Shown here one piece after another: positions 1-8,660 of a stretch of DNA of 36,159 bases. The notes beneath the pieces were generated by a model that was not told where the DNA came from, searched no databases, and worked only from the letters and a program-made list of their open reading frames with translations. The DNA comes from Sporosarcina sp. ACRSL (GTDB lineage Bacteria; Bacillota; Bacilli; Bacillales_A; Planococcaceae). The stretch lies in contig NZ_JAKRNT010000020.1 in NCBI RefSeq assembly GCF_022346605.1, positions 1 to 36,159 on the forward strand, given 5' to 3'. The translations under genes were made by a program, and so were the position numbers. Numbering within the stretch: the stretch's first letter is position 1; the number at the start of each line of letters is the position of its first letter.

Positions 1-6
1 TAGGGA

Positions 7-121
7 ACTGATTTAGTCGTCGTTCCTTACCTACATTAGGAGCTTTTTTGTTTTTATTCAAGTTATCTATTTCTATTTACTGTACTTTTTTACTTTTATT
101 TCTTGCTATGCAACGCTAGTG
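7..121. repeat. Left copy of 115-bp terminal inverted repeat
   Basis: Positions 7-121 are the exact reverse complement of 36045-36159. A hairpin (GTTCCTTA/TTAGGAGC) followed by TTTTTTGTTTTT at about 25-57 looks like a terminator for a gene entering from the left, and an open frame closes at the TAG at 14-16. This fits the 3' end of an insertion sequence lying mostly outside the window. The repeat is followed, after one base, by GTGGTGCC (123-130), the outer end of a dispersed repeat element. The IS identity is an inference; no transposase is visible here. Confidence 0.8.
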
Positions 122-124
122 AGT

Positions 125-271
125 GGTGCCTGTGTAGCAAGCAATTCAGTTTATTCACTACAATTGTATATTGTAAAAATCAAAAGTCAGCCATGGTAGT
201 AAATGGCTGACTTCTTCTTATGTTTTTATACTTTGAATTGAATAGTCATAAATGTGTCTTACACAGGCACC
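125..271. repeat. REPIN-like dispersed element, copy A
   Basis: It begins GGTGCCTGTG (125-134) and ends CACAGGCACC (262-271), a perfect 10-bp inverted pair. Inside are the conserved block TTCAGTTTATTCACTAC, a strong hairpin (184-194 pairing with 203-213) and an AGTCATAAATGTG block. Copies at 10305-10452, 24452 and 30342-30622 share the ends and subterminal blocks but have different hairpins. It lies downstream of the minus-strand gene ending at 290, and its hairpin is followed by T-rich sequence in both directions, so it may act as a terminator. Confidence 0.75.
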
Positions 272-289
272 TAACCATTTTCTTGTGGT

Positions 290-760
290 TTAGCGCTCTT
301 TCTTCAACTCAAACTGCATGATAGCAGGGAAAAATACGCCTCTCTGAATCTTCATTAAAGGTTCCCCTTTCATCAAATAGGAATCTAACATTTTAAATGT
401 GACAGTTGCAGTTGTGCTCATTCCAGGATTCAATCGGCTTTCTTCAATATCGACGCTCCAACTTGAGTAGACGTTGCCTTCATTCTTAATGGTGAATGAT
501 ATACTTTGGGTCGATATTTCGGTGTTAGTGATATTTTCGACAGTAAAATAAAAGATTTGCTCAGTTTTGCTATGTGACGAGCCGGTAAGCTGAAACGCCA
601 GATCCTCGAACTGTATTACGTCTGAGGTGAAGCCACTATTTTTTTCTGCCTGTACTTGGTCTTCGGAGGCTCCAAGTCTAAGTACGAGGAACACAGCCAA
701 TACGATTGATCCGATAAGCGCAAGTATGGATATTTTTTTAAAGGAAGACTTCTTTGTCAT
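290..760 (-). CDS. Hypothetical membrane-anchored protein, possible DUF4352-like Ig fold
   Basis: A 156-residue protein with a basic N-terminus, one hydrophobic helix (about residues 10-28) and an extracellular beta-rich remainder. The pattern of alternating strands with FYFTVENITNTEIS and a later SRLNPGMSTTATVTF is typical of the small Ig-like domains (DUF4352 and relatives) found on Firmicute lipoproteins and anchored proteins. There is no lipobox Cys, so it is probably held by the uncleaved signal helix. A GGAGAG ribosome binding site precedes the ATG. It is monocistronic, diverging from the acyl-CoA synthetase. No enzymatic motif is visible and the function is unknown. Confidence 0.6.
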   Translation of the reverse strand: MTKKSSFKKISILALIGSIVLAVFLVLRLGASEDQVQAEKNSGFTSDVIQFEDLAFQLTGSSHSKTEQIFYFTVENITNTEISTQSISFTIKNEGNVYSSWSVDIEESRLNPGMSTTATVTFKMLDSYLMKGEPLMKIQRGVFFPAIMQFELKKER

Positions 761-959
761 CGAAAACTCTCCTACTACATATTTTATGTATAAAATTTTA
801 TTGTTTTACTTTAATTCTTCCCAAGTTGCTTCCATTTCAATCCGAAAGAGAGGAATGGAAAGTTGTAATTAAAATGTATTGGCAGTTTCCTAGAAAATAG
901 AGGAGTTCCACAATATTCAGCGAAGTAGTCAACGAATACATTGGAAATGGGGGATTATT

Positions 960-2500
960 ATGCAGCATATGTTGTTCAGTGATCCGATTAAATTAAATGC
1001 GATTCGTTACGGGGAAAAGGAAGCGCTATCGTACATGGGGAAGAGATTTACGTACCGTGAATTCAACGAGCGAATTAATCGGTTGGCGCACGCATTTCTG
1101 GAGGCGGGAGTTGAGAAAGGGGATAAGGTGGCGTTCATGCTGCTCAATTGCAATGAACTCTTTGAGATCATGTTTGCATGCGCCAAGATTGGGGCGGTTT
1201 TCGTGCCAATCAATTCTCGATTTGTCGGCCCGGAAATTGAGCATGTGTTGAAAAACTCCGATACGATTGGTTTGATTTACGGGGCTGAATTCGACAAAGA
1301 GATTTCTTCGATTAAGGATCGCTTGAAAGACGTGCAGCTATTTGTTTCGGTTGGGGGTCATGCGGATACGGCGTCTTATGAATACGAGAGCTGGATTGAT
1401 CTTCATTCAGAAAATGAACCTGTCCTCGACTATGAGTTAGGGGAGCTCGATACGGTTTGTATCATGTATACCGGAGGAACGACGGGACATCCAAAGGGGC
1501 GGTACGCTCGCATCGGAGCATGTATCTTGTAGCGCTGTTATTCAGCCTTGAATTTGGAATTGGGCGAAACGGGAAAGGATTAGTGTCTGGTCCGTTGTAC
1601 GGTGCCGCTGCACTGTCGACTTCCGTACCGAATCTGTTCGTCGGCAATCCGGTTCATATTTTGCCGAGGTTTCATCCTGTCGAAGTATTGGAAGCAATTG
1701 ATAAGGAGAAAACGACGACTTCCTTCATGGCCCCGCCGATGTTCGATGCGATTTTTGCGTTGCCGGAGGAAGTTCGGAATAAATATGACGTGAGTTCTAT
1801 GAAAGGGATATTTTCGGTTGGCGCACCTTTGCATTCCAGTACAAAGGAGAAGGTGTTGGCATTCTTTAAAGACGTCGAGTTGAATGAGTTTTATGGTGCA
1901 ACGGAGCATGGTGGTTCGACGAATTTATTCCCGGAGTATCAGGAACAGAAGGATCGCTCCGTTGGCGTGCCGATGCTTGGGATGGAAGTGAAGCTTGTCG
2001 ATTCTGATGGAAATGAAGTGCAGCCGTGTGAACCGGGTGAGTTTTTGGTGAAGGGACTTACCCTTTGCGATGAATATTATAAAAATCCGGAGGCGACAGC
2101 TGAAGCGTTCCATGGCGAATGGCTTGGCCTCGGCGATATGGGTGTTCAGGACGAGGACGGGTTTTATTCCATCGTTGACCGTAAACAGGATATGATTTTG
2201 TCCGGAGCATTTAACGTCTACCCAGCAGAAATCGAAGGCGTCCTTCATCGGCATCCGAAAATTGCGGATGTCGCAGTCATTGGTGTCCCCGATGAAAAAT
2301 GGGGAGAGGCTGTGAAAGCGATCGTTGTCCTTCGAGAAGGAGAGGAGGCTGGCGCACAGGAGATTATCGACTTCTGCGAAGGAAAGTTAGCCGACTATAA
2401 AAAACCTCGTTCCGTCGACTTCATGGCCGAACTCCCACGCAGCTTACAAGGAAAGTTGTTGAAGTATAAACTGCGGGAAATGGTGACTGTGAAGAAATAA
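960..2500 (+). pseudogene. Acyl-CoA synthetase (AMP-binding family), broken by one frameshift
   Basis: An ANL-superfamily acyl-CoA ligase of about 513 residues if intact: fatty or carboxylic acid + ATP + CoA to acyl-CoA + AMP. The first frame (960-1532) carries the N-terminal half up to the phosphate-binding motif YTGGTTGHPKG. The second frame resumes at once with AVRSHRSMYL and runs to 2500, containing the adenylate motif FYGATEHGG, the hinge region GDMGVQDEDGFYSIVDRKQD and the C-terminal Lys region RSLQGKLLKYKLRE. The two frames join at a run of four Gs (1496-1499), where a fifth G would restore one continuous protein. No other lesion is visible, so this may be a very recent mutation or a homopolymer sequencing error. 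RBS GGGGGA precedes ATG 960. Confidence 0.85.
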
Positions 2501-2546
2501 GGAGAGCTGTTTTGGGAGGCAGCGTACTTTGATTTTTATAGTGCAG

Positions 2547-2588
2547 AAAAGGGAAGGGCCGAATTGGTTTTCGGTCCTTCCCTTTATT
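2547..2588. terminator. Bidirectional terminator between convergent genes
   Basis: The stem AAAGGGAAGGGCCGA / TCGGTCCTTCCCTTT is flanked by A-rich and T-rich sequence on the two sides. It serves both the acyl-CoA synthetase (plus) and the YdjM-like gene (minus). Confidence 0.8.
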
Positions 2589-2595
2589 TATGATG

Positions 2596-3237
2596 TCACC
2601 ATTCTTTATTCCAAATTGGGGCGAACCATTTCACGCCTCGGCGGTTCATGGGCAGGAGCTTCATGTCTGCGATGAGATGGCTTGCATAGCCGGCTATTCC
2701 TGCTAGAAGCAGTCCGTCGACCTGCCAATCCTGTTGTAATTGATTCAAAATGAACGCATAAAAAGCGAGTCCTGGTAGTGAGTGGGTGTAGGATCGGTGG
2801 GGCAGGAATGATGCGATGACGATATAGCTTCCCATAAGCAGGATGCCGATCGATTGCTGCATGACAATTCCGAGCCACATTACCATGACACCGGTGAGCG
2901 TCAACATTCTTCTTTGTGTAATGAAACGCGATACGATAAAGAAGAGTAACCCAATTCCTCCGTATAGCAAAATAGCAGGGCTAAAGCCTGCATTGAAGAA
3001 CTGGTAGACAATCGCTACCAAAATTCCTGCACCAACGAGTTGCATCAGCCATTGTGTGATCTTTTTGGAAAGCGTGATCCGGTTGGTTGCCAGTCCGTTT
3101 GTATCCAAATCGGGAACGAGCGCTGACACGCCGCCAACGAAGGAACCGACTGCGATGTTGAGTAGATCGGGTTGCACTTGGAACCCTGCCATCGCTCCGA
3201 CAGTGACACCGATCATTGTGTGTGAACTTCCTTTCAT
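2596..3237 (-). CDS. YdjM-family membrane-bound metal-dependent hydrolase (PF04307-like)
   Basis: A 213-residue polytopic membrane protein. The N-terminal KGSSHTMIG and the later HRSYTHSL and GYASHLIADM motifs, with conserved His and Asp residues at membrane boundaries, are the signature of the YdjM/YfhO-type membrane-bound metal-dependent hydrolase family, whose substrate is not established. Four or five hydrophobic helices lie between the motifs, around residues 70-150. RBS GAGAGAGG lies a few bases upstream of ATG 3237. The gene is monocistronic, diverges from the SWIM protein gene and converges on the acyl-CoA synthetase with a shared terminator. The family call is fairly secure; the catalytic role is a family-level inference. 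Confidence 0.85.
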   Translation of the reverse strand: MKGSSHTMIGVTVGAMAGFQVQPDLLNIAVGSFVGGVSALVPDLDTNGLATNRITLSKKITQWLMQLVGAGILVAIVYQFFNAGFSPAILLYGGIGLLFFIVSRFITQRRMLTLTGVMVMWLGIVMQQSIGILLMGSYIVIASFLPHRSYTHSLPGLAFYAFILNQLQQDWQVDGLLLAGIAGYASHLIADMKLLPMNRRGVKWFAPIWNKEW

Positions 3238-3503
3238 CTGTAAACCTCTCTCGTTGTGTAATCTTCTTATTATCGCTCATTTGAGAGAGGGGAAGCAATG
3301 GGCTGATGTTTGCACTTAATTGTCCGAGAAGAGGGAAATGAAGAACTTTGTAGTGGCTATTGTCTTAGGTAGAAGGATTTGAATTGGCACGAACTGTCAT
3401 TGAAAACTATCGATATACTAGGCGACTATATTATAATGGTAGTAAGAGAAAGAGATTCGATGAAAAATGCAGGTCACACCAGTTGAAGGGAGGGGGAGGC
3501 AGG

Positions 3504-5156
3504 ATGAATCTTTACCAATTTGAAGATGCGGTAAGTTCCATTATCGTTGAACGCGGACTGGAGTATTTTGATGCGGGATTTGTTGCAAAGCTTGTGAGCG
3601 GGGGAAGCGGCCGATACAATGCGCACGTTGAGGGAGCGGATGTATATGAGGTTAGCGTCCAGCTTGATGAAGAACAGAATATTGTTTCGTCTTACTGTGA
3701 TTGTCCGTTCGATATGGAATCTGTATGTAAACATGAGGTGGCGGTTTATTATGAATTAATTCATAGGCTAAAGGATAATGATTTCCCTCAGGCGCTAAGT
3801 GTAAATGCAATGGCCGAACAGCCAGCTTTGAAAGTAACTCTCGAAAATCTGTCCAAAGAAAAGCTGATTGATATTTTAATTAAGTTAGCTGACGATGATC
3901 CGATTTTACATAATGAGCTGCTCTTTACGTATGCAATCGTCCATGAGCGGCAAGAAGTTGAGCGTTGCAAGCAGTTCATCGAAACGATCATTGATAAATA
4001 TAAAGGCAGAGAAGGGTTTATTTCATATCAATATGCCAATGCTTTTGCGGATGAATTGTTGGTGGTGCTCCATAGAGTAGAGAAAATGAAAGACCCGTTG
4101 ATGGCGGTGGAAGTTGCCGGTCTGCTGTTGATTGAAGCGGTTCAGTCCATTCAGTACACGGATGATTCAAGCAGCGGTATTGGCGTACTCATTGACGAGA
4201 CGATCAAGGCAATTCAAACGATTGCAAGTTCCCCATTAGAGTTGTCCGATCAAAGTGATTTGTTGGAAAGGCTAATTCTTTTATCTAAACATCAAGTGTT
4301 TGAAGGATGGGATGACTTCCGAATTGATGTGCTCAGCATTTGTATTAGCTTTGCGGCAAATGAGCAATTACGTAATACGTTAGTGAATGAATTGGAATCC
4401 ATGCTCGTGGATTCTTCTGCTACTCATTATGATCGGTATGGAAATGAACGGATTCTTAACTTGCTGTATGACATCATCGAGACGTACGGCACAACCGAGG
4501 AAGCGACACAGTTCTTGCATGCAAATCTCAAATATCCATCTTTCCGGAAGCGATTGATGCAATACGAAATGAAAGAAGGCAACTACGAAAACGTGTTGGC
4601 ATTAGCTTCTGAAGGCGAAAGAAGAGACAAGGATTATCGTGGGTTGGTTACGAGGTGGAAAAAATGGCGCTATGCAGCGTATAAACAATTACAATCTGTT
4701 GAAGAGCAAATGAAAATGGGGCGCGAACTGCTGATGGCAGGGGAGTTCAAGTATTACTGGGAATTGAAGGAGCTTGCTGCAGACGACCCTTCTTTTTATG
4801 ATGACTTGAAACAGGAACTAGCTGCAACGAATAATCTCGTGTATGTCCAGCTTATTGAGGCAGAAAACGATGTAGACGCCATTCTTGAAGTTGTCCGTGA
4901 AAGTCCTTCATCGGTTGAACGATATATGAAATACTTGTTGGATTCCCATAAGGACGAGGCGATTCATTTATTCGAATCCCATGTGAAAACGATGGCCGAA
5001 AATGCGTTTAATCGAAAGGAATACAAGGAAGTGTGCCGAGCGTTAAGGCGTTTCCGGAAAATAGCTGGCAAGGAAGCTCAATTGCGTGTAGCGGAAGAGT
5101 TGGAAAAGACATATAAGAACCGTCCGGCTTTTTTGGATGAATTGGGGAAGTTGTAA
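3504..5156 (+). CDS. SWIM zinc-finger domain protein
   Basis: A 550-residue protein with an N-terminal SWIM zinc finger: C65-x-C67-x7-C75-x-H77 (SYCDCPFDMESVCKHEVAV). SWIM domains bind zinc and usually mediate nucleic-acid or protein contacts. The rest (about 100-550) is alpha-helical, rich in charged repeats and resembles helical-repeat scaffolds; no helicase or nuclease motif is seen, unlike SWIM proteins fused to SNF2 ATPases. The start is ATG 3504 because GGGAGGGGGAGGCAGG sits immediately upstream; an in-frame extension to 3384 has no such site. It is monocistronic and followed by a strong terminator. The biological role is unknown. Confidence 0.85.
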   Translation: MNLYQFEDAVSSIIVERGLEYFDAGFVAKLVSGGSGRYNAHVEGADVYEVSVQLDEEQNIVSSYCDCPFDMESVCKHEVAVYYELIHRLKDNDFPQALSVNAMAEQPALKVTLENLSKEKLIDILIKLADDDPILHNELLFTYAIVHERQEVERCKQFIETIIDKYKGREGFISYQYANAFADELLVVLHRVEKMKDPLMAVEVAGLLLIEAVQSIQYTDDSSSGIGVLIDETIKAIQTIASSPLELSDQSDLLERLILLSKHQVFEGWDDFRIDVLSICISFAANEQLRNTLVNELESMLVDSSATHYDRYGNERILNLLYDIIETYGTTEEATQFLHANLKYPSFRKRLMQYEMKEGNYENVLALASEGERRDKDYRGLVTRWKKWRYAAYKQLQSVEEQMKMGRELLMAGEFKYYWELKELAADDPSFYDDLKQELAATNNLVYVQLIEAENDVDAILEVVRESPSSVERYMKYLLDSHKDEAIHLFESHVKTMAENAFNRKEYKEVCRALRRFRKIAGKEAQLRVAEELEKTYKNRPAFLDELGKL

Positions 5157-5191
5157 GGGAAATTATTGTGCTGCAAATGAATAGATATAAA

Positions 5192-5233
5192 AAGGGAAGC
5201 CGTTCATTTAATTGAATGGGCTTCCCTTAAAAA
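5192..5233 (+). terminator. Terminator after the SWIM gene
   Basis: The stem AAGGGAAGCCGTTCA/TGAATGGGCTTCCCTT has a short AT-rich loop and A/T-rich flanks. A closely related hairpin recurs at 7843-7876. Confidence 0.75.
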
Positions 5234-5322
5234 TGTAAGCAATTGATTGAAATTTTTGGTACCGGAGAAAGAAGTTTTTTGTTACAATTATTTACAATTA
5301 ACAGCGAACGGAGTGTTGGAGG

Positions 5323-5586
5323 ATGAGAAAAAAGATTACAGGGGTTATCGCAGTCATAATAGCTGTTTTTATGCTCGCAATACCAATCCAATCAGTTGAT
5401 GCAGCACCTGCAAAGTTCAAAAATTGTACGGAATTGAATAAGACATATCCAGGCGGCGTCGCCAAGGATTCGAAGGTGAAGAACAAAGGCGGTAAAACGA
5501 AACACAAGCCTTTTGTTTCGGCTGAAATCTATAAATCACACATAAAGATGGACCGTGATAAGGATGGAATTGCGTGTGAAAAATAA
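5323..5586 (+). CDS. Secreted excalibur calcium-binding domain protein
   Basis: An 87-residue protein. A signal peptide (basic MRKK, hydrophobic core, cleavage probably after VDAAP, about residue 29) is followed by one excalibur domain: FKNCTELNKTYPGGV at the front and the calcium loop MDRDKDGIACE at the C-terminus, with the paired Cys residues expected of the family. Excalibur domains are extracellular, EF-hand-like and often attached to cell-surface nucleases or transporters; here the domain stands alone. RBS GGAGG lies 5 bases before ATG 5323. It is monocistronic, with its own terminator at 5633-5666. The partner is unknown. Confidence 0.9.
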   Translation: MRKKITGVIAVIIAVFMLAIPIQSVDAAPAKFKNCTELNKTYPGGVAKDSKVKNKGGKTKHKPFVSAEIYKSHIKMDRDKDGIACEK

Positions 5587-5632
5587 TGTAGAGCAAAATC
5601 AGGTATAGATAAAAATATACAAATTAAATAAG

Positions 5633-5669
5633 GGAGGTCAATCAAAATGACATTTGATTAGCCTCCTTT
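5633..5669 (+). terminator. Terminator after the excalibur gene
   Basis: The stem GGAGGTCAATCAAA/TTTGATTAGCCTCC (one mismatch, loop of 6) is followed by TTTC. A solo ACGCAGGCAC at 5699-5708, which looks like one degraded end of the dispersed GGTGCCTGTG element, lies just beyond. Confidence 0.65.
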
Positions 5670-5722
5670 CACATTTGGATCTAATTGGTAGGGTACTTAC
5701 GCAGGCACTAAAAATCTTCCTG

Positions 5723-7002
5723 TTATCCCCCGGTCTTATATATCATCTCATATTGCCCGCCATTCTCGACAAAAAGCAGCAATTGATAATTCGTATGGGG
5801 AAATAGTTACGAATCGGTGTGACAATGATTTCATTTGCTTTCGTTTCTGTCAGAATGGGGACATCCCGTCCTGAACGGTTGATTCGGATATCTACCTTAT
5901 CTCCTTCCGTCAACGCTCGGTCAAAGGTGATCTTCCAGCTTTTATTCAACGGAACGTTATCGTGTGGGGAATGATTGGATGTCCGATGAAATTTTAGGAA
6001 GAGTTGATGGGTTCTTTTGAATTACCATTTCATTGTAGTTTGAAAAATCAAGAATTCCCTCGCCGAATTGTGGACCCCAACCTGCTGGTCCTTTATCGGT
6101 GGTATATTTCTTCAGCAATCGTTCAATGTCTTGTACCGTTCTCGCTAGGTCTTCCAGCTTTAGCATGGCGGCGGTCCCACTCACAAAAGGAGTAGCGGTT
6201 GAGGTAACGCTGTATCTTTTGAAAGATCCTCCCGGGAGGCTTGATAGGATTTCAACGCCAGGTGCTGCAATATCGATGCTGGAAAGAGGGTAGCGGTATC
6301 CATACTTTCATTCCCAGCCGCAACGACGACGACTACGTCATACGCAAGCGCATAATTAATCGCCTCCGCCAAATATGTAGAATATTTCTCGCCGACTAAA
6401 CTCATGTTGGTGACATCTGCATCATGATAGATGGCATATCGAATTCCCTCTGCAATGTGATTGTCATACCCTCTCCCATCCTTGTCCACTGCACTAATCG
6501 GCATGTTTTTCACATTGTCGGGTGTCGTATCAACAATAATGCCTGCCATATGCGTATCGTGGAAATGCTCGTCAGTCGGGTCCCAACCCTTGTCCAATAT
6601 GTCATATCCCGCAACTAGACGATCCCGCAGGAAAGGATGGTCCGCATCGACGCCGGTGTCAATGACAGCCACAATGACGATTCCTTCCAGATCTTTTGTC
6701 CATTCAATTAATTTGTCCGCTCCGATACGAGCAGGCCCCCACGATTTTGCCTGTAATGTACCAACTTGCAGCGATATCTCGCGGATATAATCAGGCTGTA
6801 GCACCTTCGCATCCGTAAGCTTTTCTACTTCATCTTTATGTACACTTTCAATAATTGGTTCATTTTCATCATTGAGCAATTCTACTAAGAATCGATCACT
6901 TTCTTTAGCCAGTGTAGTCGGACTTGCAAAGCAAAGGGCCAACAACACGGATACAATACATGTCCATATACTCTCCTTCATCTGTCTATTCCACCAAGTC
7001 AT
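5723..7002 (-). pseudogene. Decayed subtilisin-like (S8) serine protease
   Basis: The N-terminal part has a signal peptide, then the Asp motif VIVAVIDTGVDADHP, the His motif HDTHMAGII and the oxyanion Asn region VVVAAGNES. After LFPAS the frame breaks near 6275; in the next frame sequence resumes at SIDIAAPGVEIL and reaches the Ser motif VTSTATPFVSG. About 25-30 residues normally lying between these points are missing, so this is a deletion plus frameshift. A second shift near 5970 leads into NKSWKITFDRALTEGDKV, a C-terminal beta domain resembling the Big_5/SbsA-Ig type. A third shift near 5800 is needed to reach the final frame, ending ENGGQYEMIYKTGG at TAA 5723-5725. It was presumably a secreted protease; it cannot now make an intact product. 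Confidence 0.85.
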
Positions 7003-7043
7003 TTATCAATTAGACTATAGCGCAAAATGGTAGAGTCCAAACA

Positions 7044-7122
7044 GGTTCCTGTGTAACAAATGTAATCTCCTTCAATTCCGTTTGTATTTATATAACTAGC
7101 ATCCAATTCTCATAAAGGCACC
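7044..7122. repeat. Degenerate, shortened copy of the GGTGCCTGTG element
   Basis: GGTTCCTGTG (7044-7053) faces AAGGCACC (7115-7122) with no internal hairpin. It lies upstream of the protease pseudogene. Assigned by similarity of the ends and their inverted layout only. Confidence 0.4.
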
Positions 7123-7188
7123 TCATACTTTATTTTCATAGCTAGTCAGTTTGAGCATACTATTTGGGTCTTCATTTACAAACTTTGA

Positions 7189-7269
7189 GATATAAACACC
7201 TTAAATAAAGAATACTCTATAGAAGAAGTTTCAAAGGATATAATTGCTGTAATGGATGGATTGGAATAG
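7189..7269 (+). pseudogene. Possible 3' remnant of an unidentified gene
   Basis: An open stretch of 26 codons without a start encodes DINTLNKEYSIEEVSKDIIA followed by VMDGLE and a stop, 18 bp before the next gene. Its acidic, helical end resembles a genuine protein C-terminus rather than random sequence, and a stop codon lies immediately upstream. It may be the tail of a gene that once preceded 7288. The family is not recognised. Confidence 0.25.
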
Positions 7270-7287
7270 GGAGGAGAAGTAAGGGAA

Positions 7288-7761
7288 ATGGATCTAGAAC
7301 TGAATGAAAATGTGCTCTCAGAAATGAAAACGAAACTTATCGAGGCAATGTTTCAATATGCAAAAAGTGAAGTCATTAACTACTCAGTAGAGGAGGGGGC
7401 TTTATCTTTCGTCACATACCTCTATTACTTTGATGGTCACTCGGTGGGTGTTGCTCTTTGCATCGGTTTGGAAGAAGAGGTTAAGGAGTTGGAAAGGCAA
7501 TGGGGTTCTGATGTTCAAAGAGGTTATTATAATTACGACTTCAAGTATACGAAAGCATTTGGAGACAAAGAAACGGTTGACCAATTCGATAAGTATATGG
7601 ATATTGTAATTGAAAAATCAAAAGAGGATCCGGAATATTCTAGTTTAGAACTTAACAGTCTCCTTAATGAAGTTTCTTTTAAATTGAAAGAGGTTGAATG
7701 GGAAGGGCTTATCAGGAATGGTAAGGACTTTACAGTATCTGATTTCCTTGTTTATGATTAA
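7288..7761 (+). CDS. Hypothetical cytoplasmic protein (possible DUF4303/immunity-like)
   Basis: A 157-residue acidic protein with no signal peptide or membrane helix. A central region with alternating strands (ALSFVTYLYYFDGHSVGVALCI) followed by an amphipathic helix and aromatic residues (GYYNYDFKYTKAF) is loosely reminiscent of DUF4303/SMI1-like folds seen among immunity proteins of polymorphic toxins, but I cannot assign it. The upstream sequence AGGGAGGAGAAGTAAGGGAA offers a good RBS for ATG 7288. It stands alone between a possible gene remnant and msrA. The AT-rich composition compared with msrA might hint at a separate origin. The function is unknown. Confidence 0.55.
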   Translation: MDLELNENVLSEMKTKLIEAMFQYAKSEVINYSVEEGALSFVTYLYYFDGHSVGVALCIGLEEEVKELERQWGSDVQRGYYNYDFKYTKAFGDKETVDQFDKYMDIVIEKSKEDPEYSSLELNSLLNEVSFKLKEVEWEGLIRNGKDFTVSDFLVYD

Positions 7762-7842
7762 TATATAGAAGAGTGGTGCTTTATCCTTTATACGGGAACG
7801 GGAAGCCAATAAAATCTCGTCATTTGAATTATAGATAATATA

Positions 7843-7879
7843 GGGAGGCGGTCATTCAGTTGAATGAGCTTCCCTTTTG
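7843..7879 (+). terminator. Terminator upstream of msrA
   Basis: The stem GGGAGGCGGTCATTCA/TGAATGAGCTTCCC is followed by TTTTGTATGTTTT. Its sequence is close to the hairpin at 5192-5228. Confidence 0.65.
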
Positions 7880-7942
7880 TATGTTTTAACATAATGTTAT
7901 GATCGTACAAACAGGTGTCGCTACGCAGAAAGGTGGATGTGG

Positions 7943-8605
7943 ATGGATATTCAAACAATCGAAGAAGAACTGCATAAGACTTGTGATCTGGAAACGGCGA
8001 CTTTTGGGATGGGGTGCTTTTGGGGGCCGGATGCCCGTTTCGGGAGTTTGCAGGGCGTCATCCGGACTCGGGTCGGTTATGCCGGCGGGACAACGCCAAC
8101 TCCTACGTATCGCCAGATGGGAGATCATACGGAGACTGTGGAAATTGATTTCGATCCTGCCATCTTGCGCTATGAGGACGTTTTACGTCATTTTTGGCGG
8201 AACCACTATCCGAACCGTGACCAATATAAGGGGCGCCAATATTTGTCGTTGTTGCGCTGCCGCGGTAATGAACAGCTTGAAATAGCTGAACGTGTAAAGA
8301 CCGAAATGGAAGTGGAGCTTGGTGAACGTATAGAAACCAACATTGCCGGGTTTACAGACTTTACGCTGGCGGAAGAACGCCATCAGAAATACTATCTTAA
8401 ACGGTATCCAAAAGCATTGGAGCAGTTGAAGGTGCTCTATCCAGAACCCGAATTGCTTCTGCATTCTACATTTGCCGCCAGGCTGAATGGTTTCGTCAAA
8501 GGAATCCGTACGAAAGAGAGCTTGTTGGAGGAAATGAATGGATGGAAAATCGACCAGGATGGCCGAGCGGTATTGATTGATTTATTCCAGCGGATGAAAT
8601 GGTGA
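7943..8605 (+). CDS. msrA: Peptide-methionine (S)-S-oxide reductase MsrA
   Basis: A 220-residue protein that reduces methionine-S-sulfoxide in proteins with thioredoxin as electron donor. The catalytic motif GCFWG (Cys25 in FGMGCFWGPDA) and the conserved VGYAGG, DHTETVEIDFDP and FWRNHYPNRDQYKGRQY segments are characteristic. The family is usually 160-210 residues; the extra C-terminal part ends NGFVKGIRTKESLLEEMNGW and resembles the longer MsrA subgroup. ATG 7943 is chosen because AAAGGTGG ends 6 bases before it, while ATG 7937 abuts that site. It is monocistronic, with a bidirectional terminator shared with the YitT gene. Confidence 0.93.
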   Translation: MDIQTIEEELHKTCDLETATFGMGCFWGPDARFGSLQGVIRTRVGYAGGTTPTPTYRQMGDHTETVEIDFDPAILRYEDVLRHFWRNHYPNRDQYKGRQYLSLLRCRGNEQLEIAERVKTEMEVELGERIETNIAGFTDFTLAEERHQKYYLKRYPKALEQLKVLYPEPELLLHSTFAARLNGFVKGIRTKESLLEEMNGWKIDQDGRAVLIDLFQRMKW

Positions 8606-8615
8606 AGTATATTAA

Positions 8616-8652
8616 AAAGACCCTCAATTTCGATGTGAATTGAGGGTCTTGT
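8616..8652. terminator. Bidirectional terminator between msrA and the YitT gene
   Basis: The stem AAGACCCTCAATTT/GAATTGAGGGTCTT has A's before it and TTGTT after. The genes converge on it. Confidence 0.85.
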
Positions 8653-8660
8653 TATGCTCA

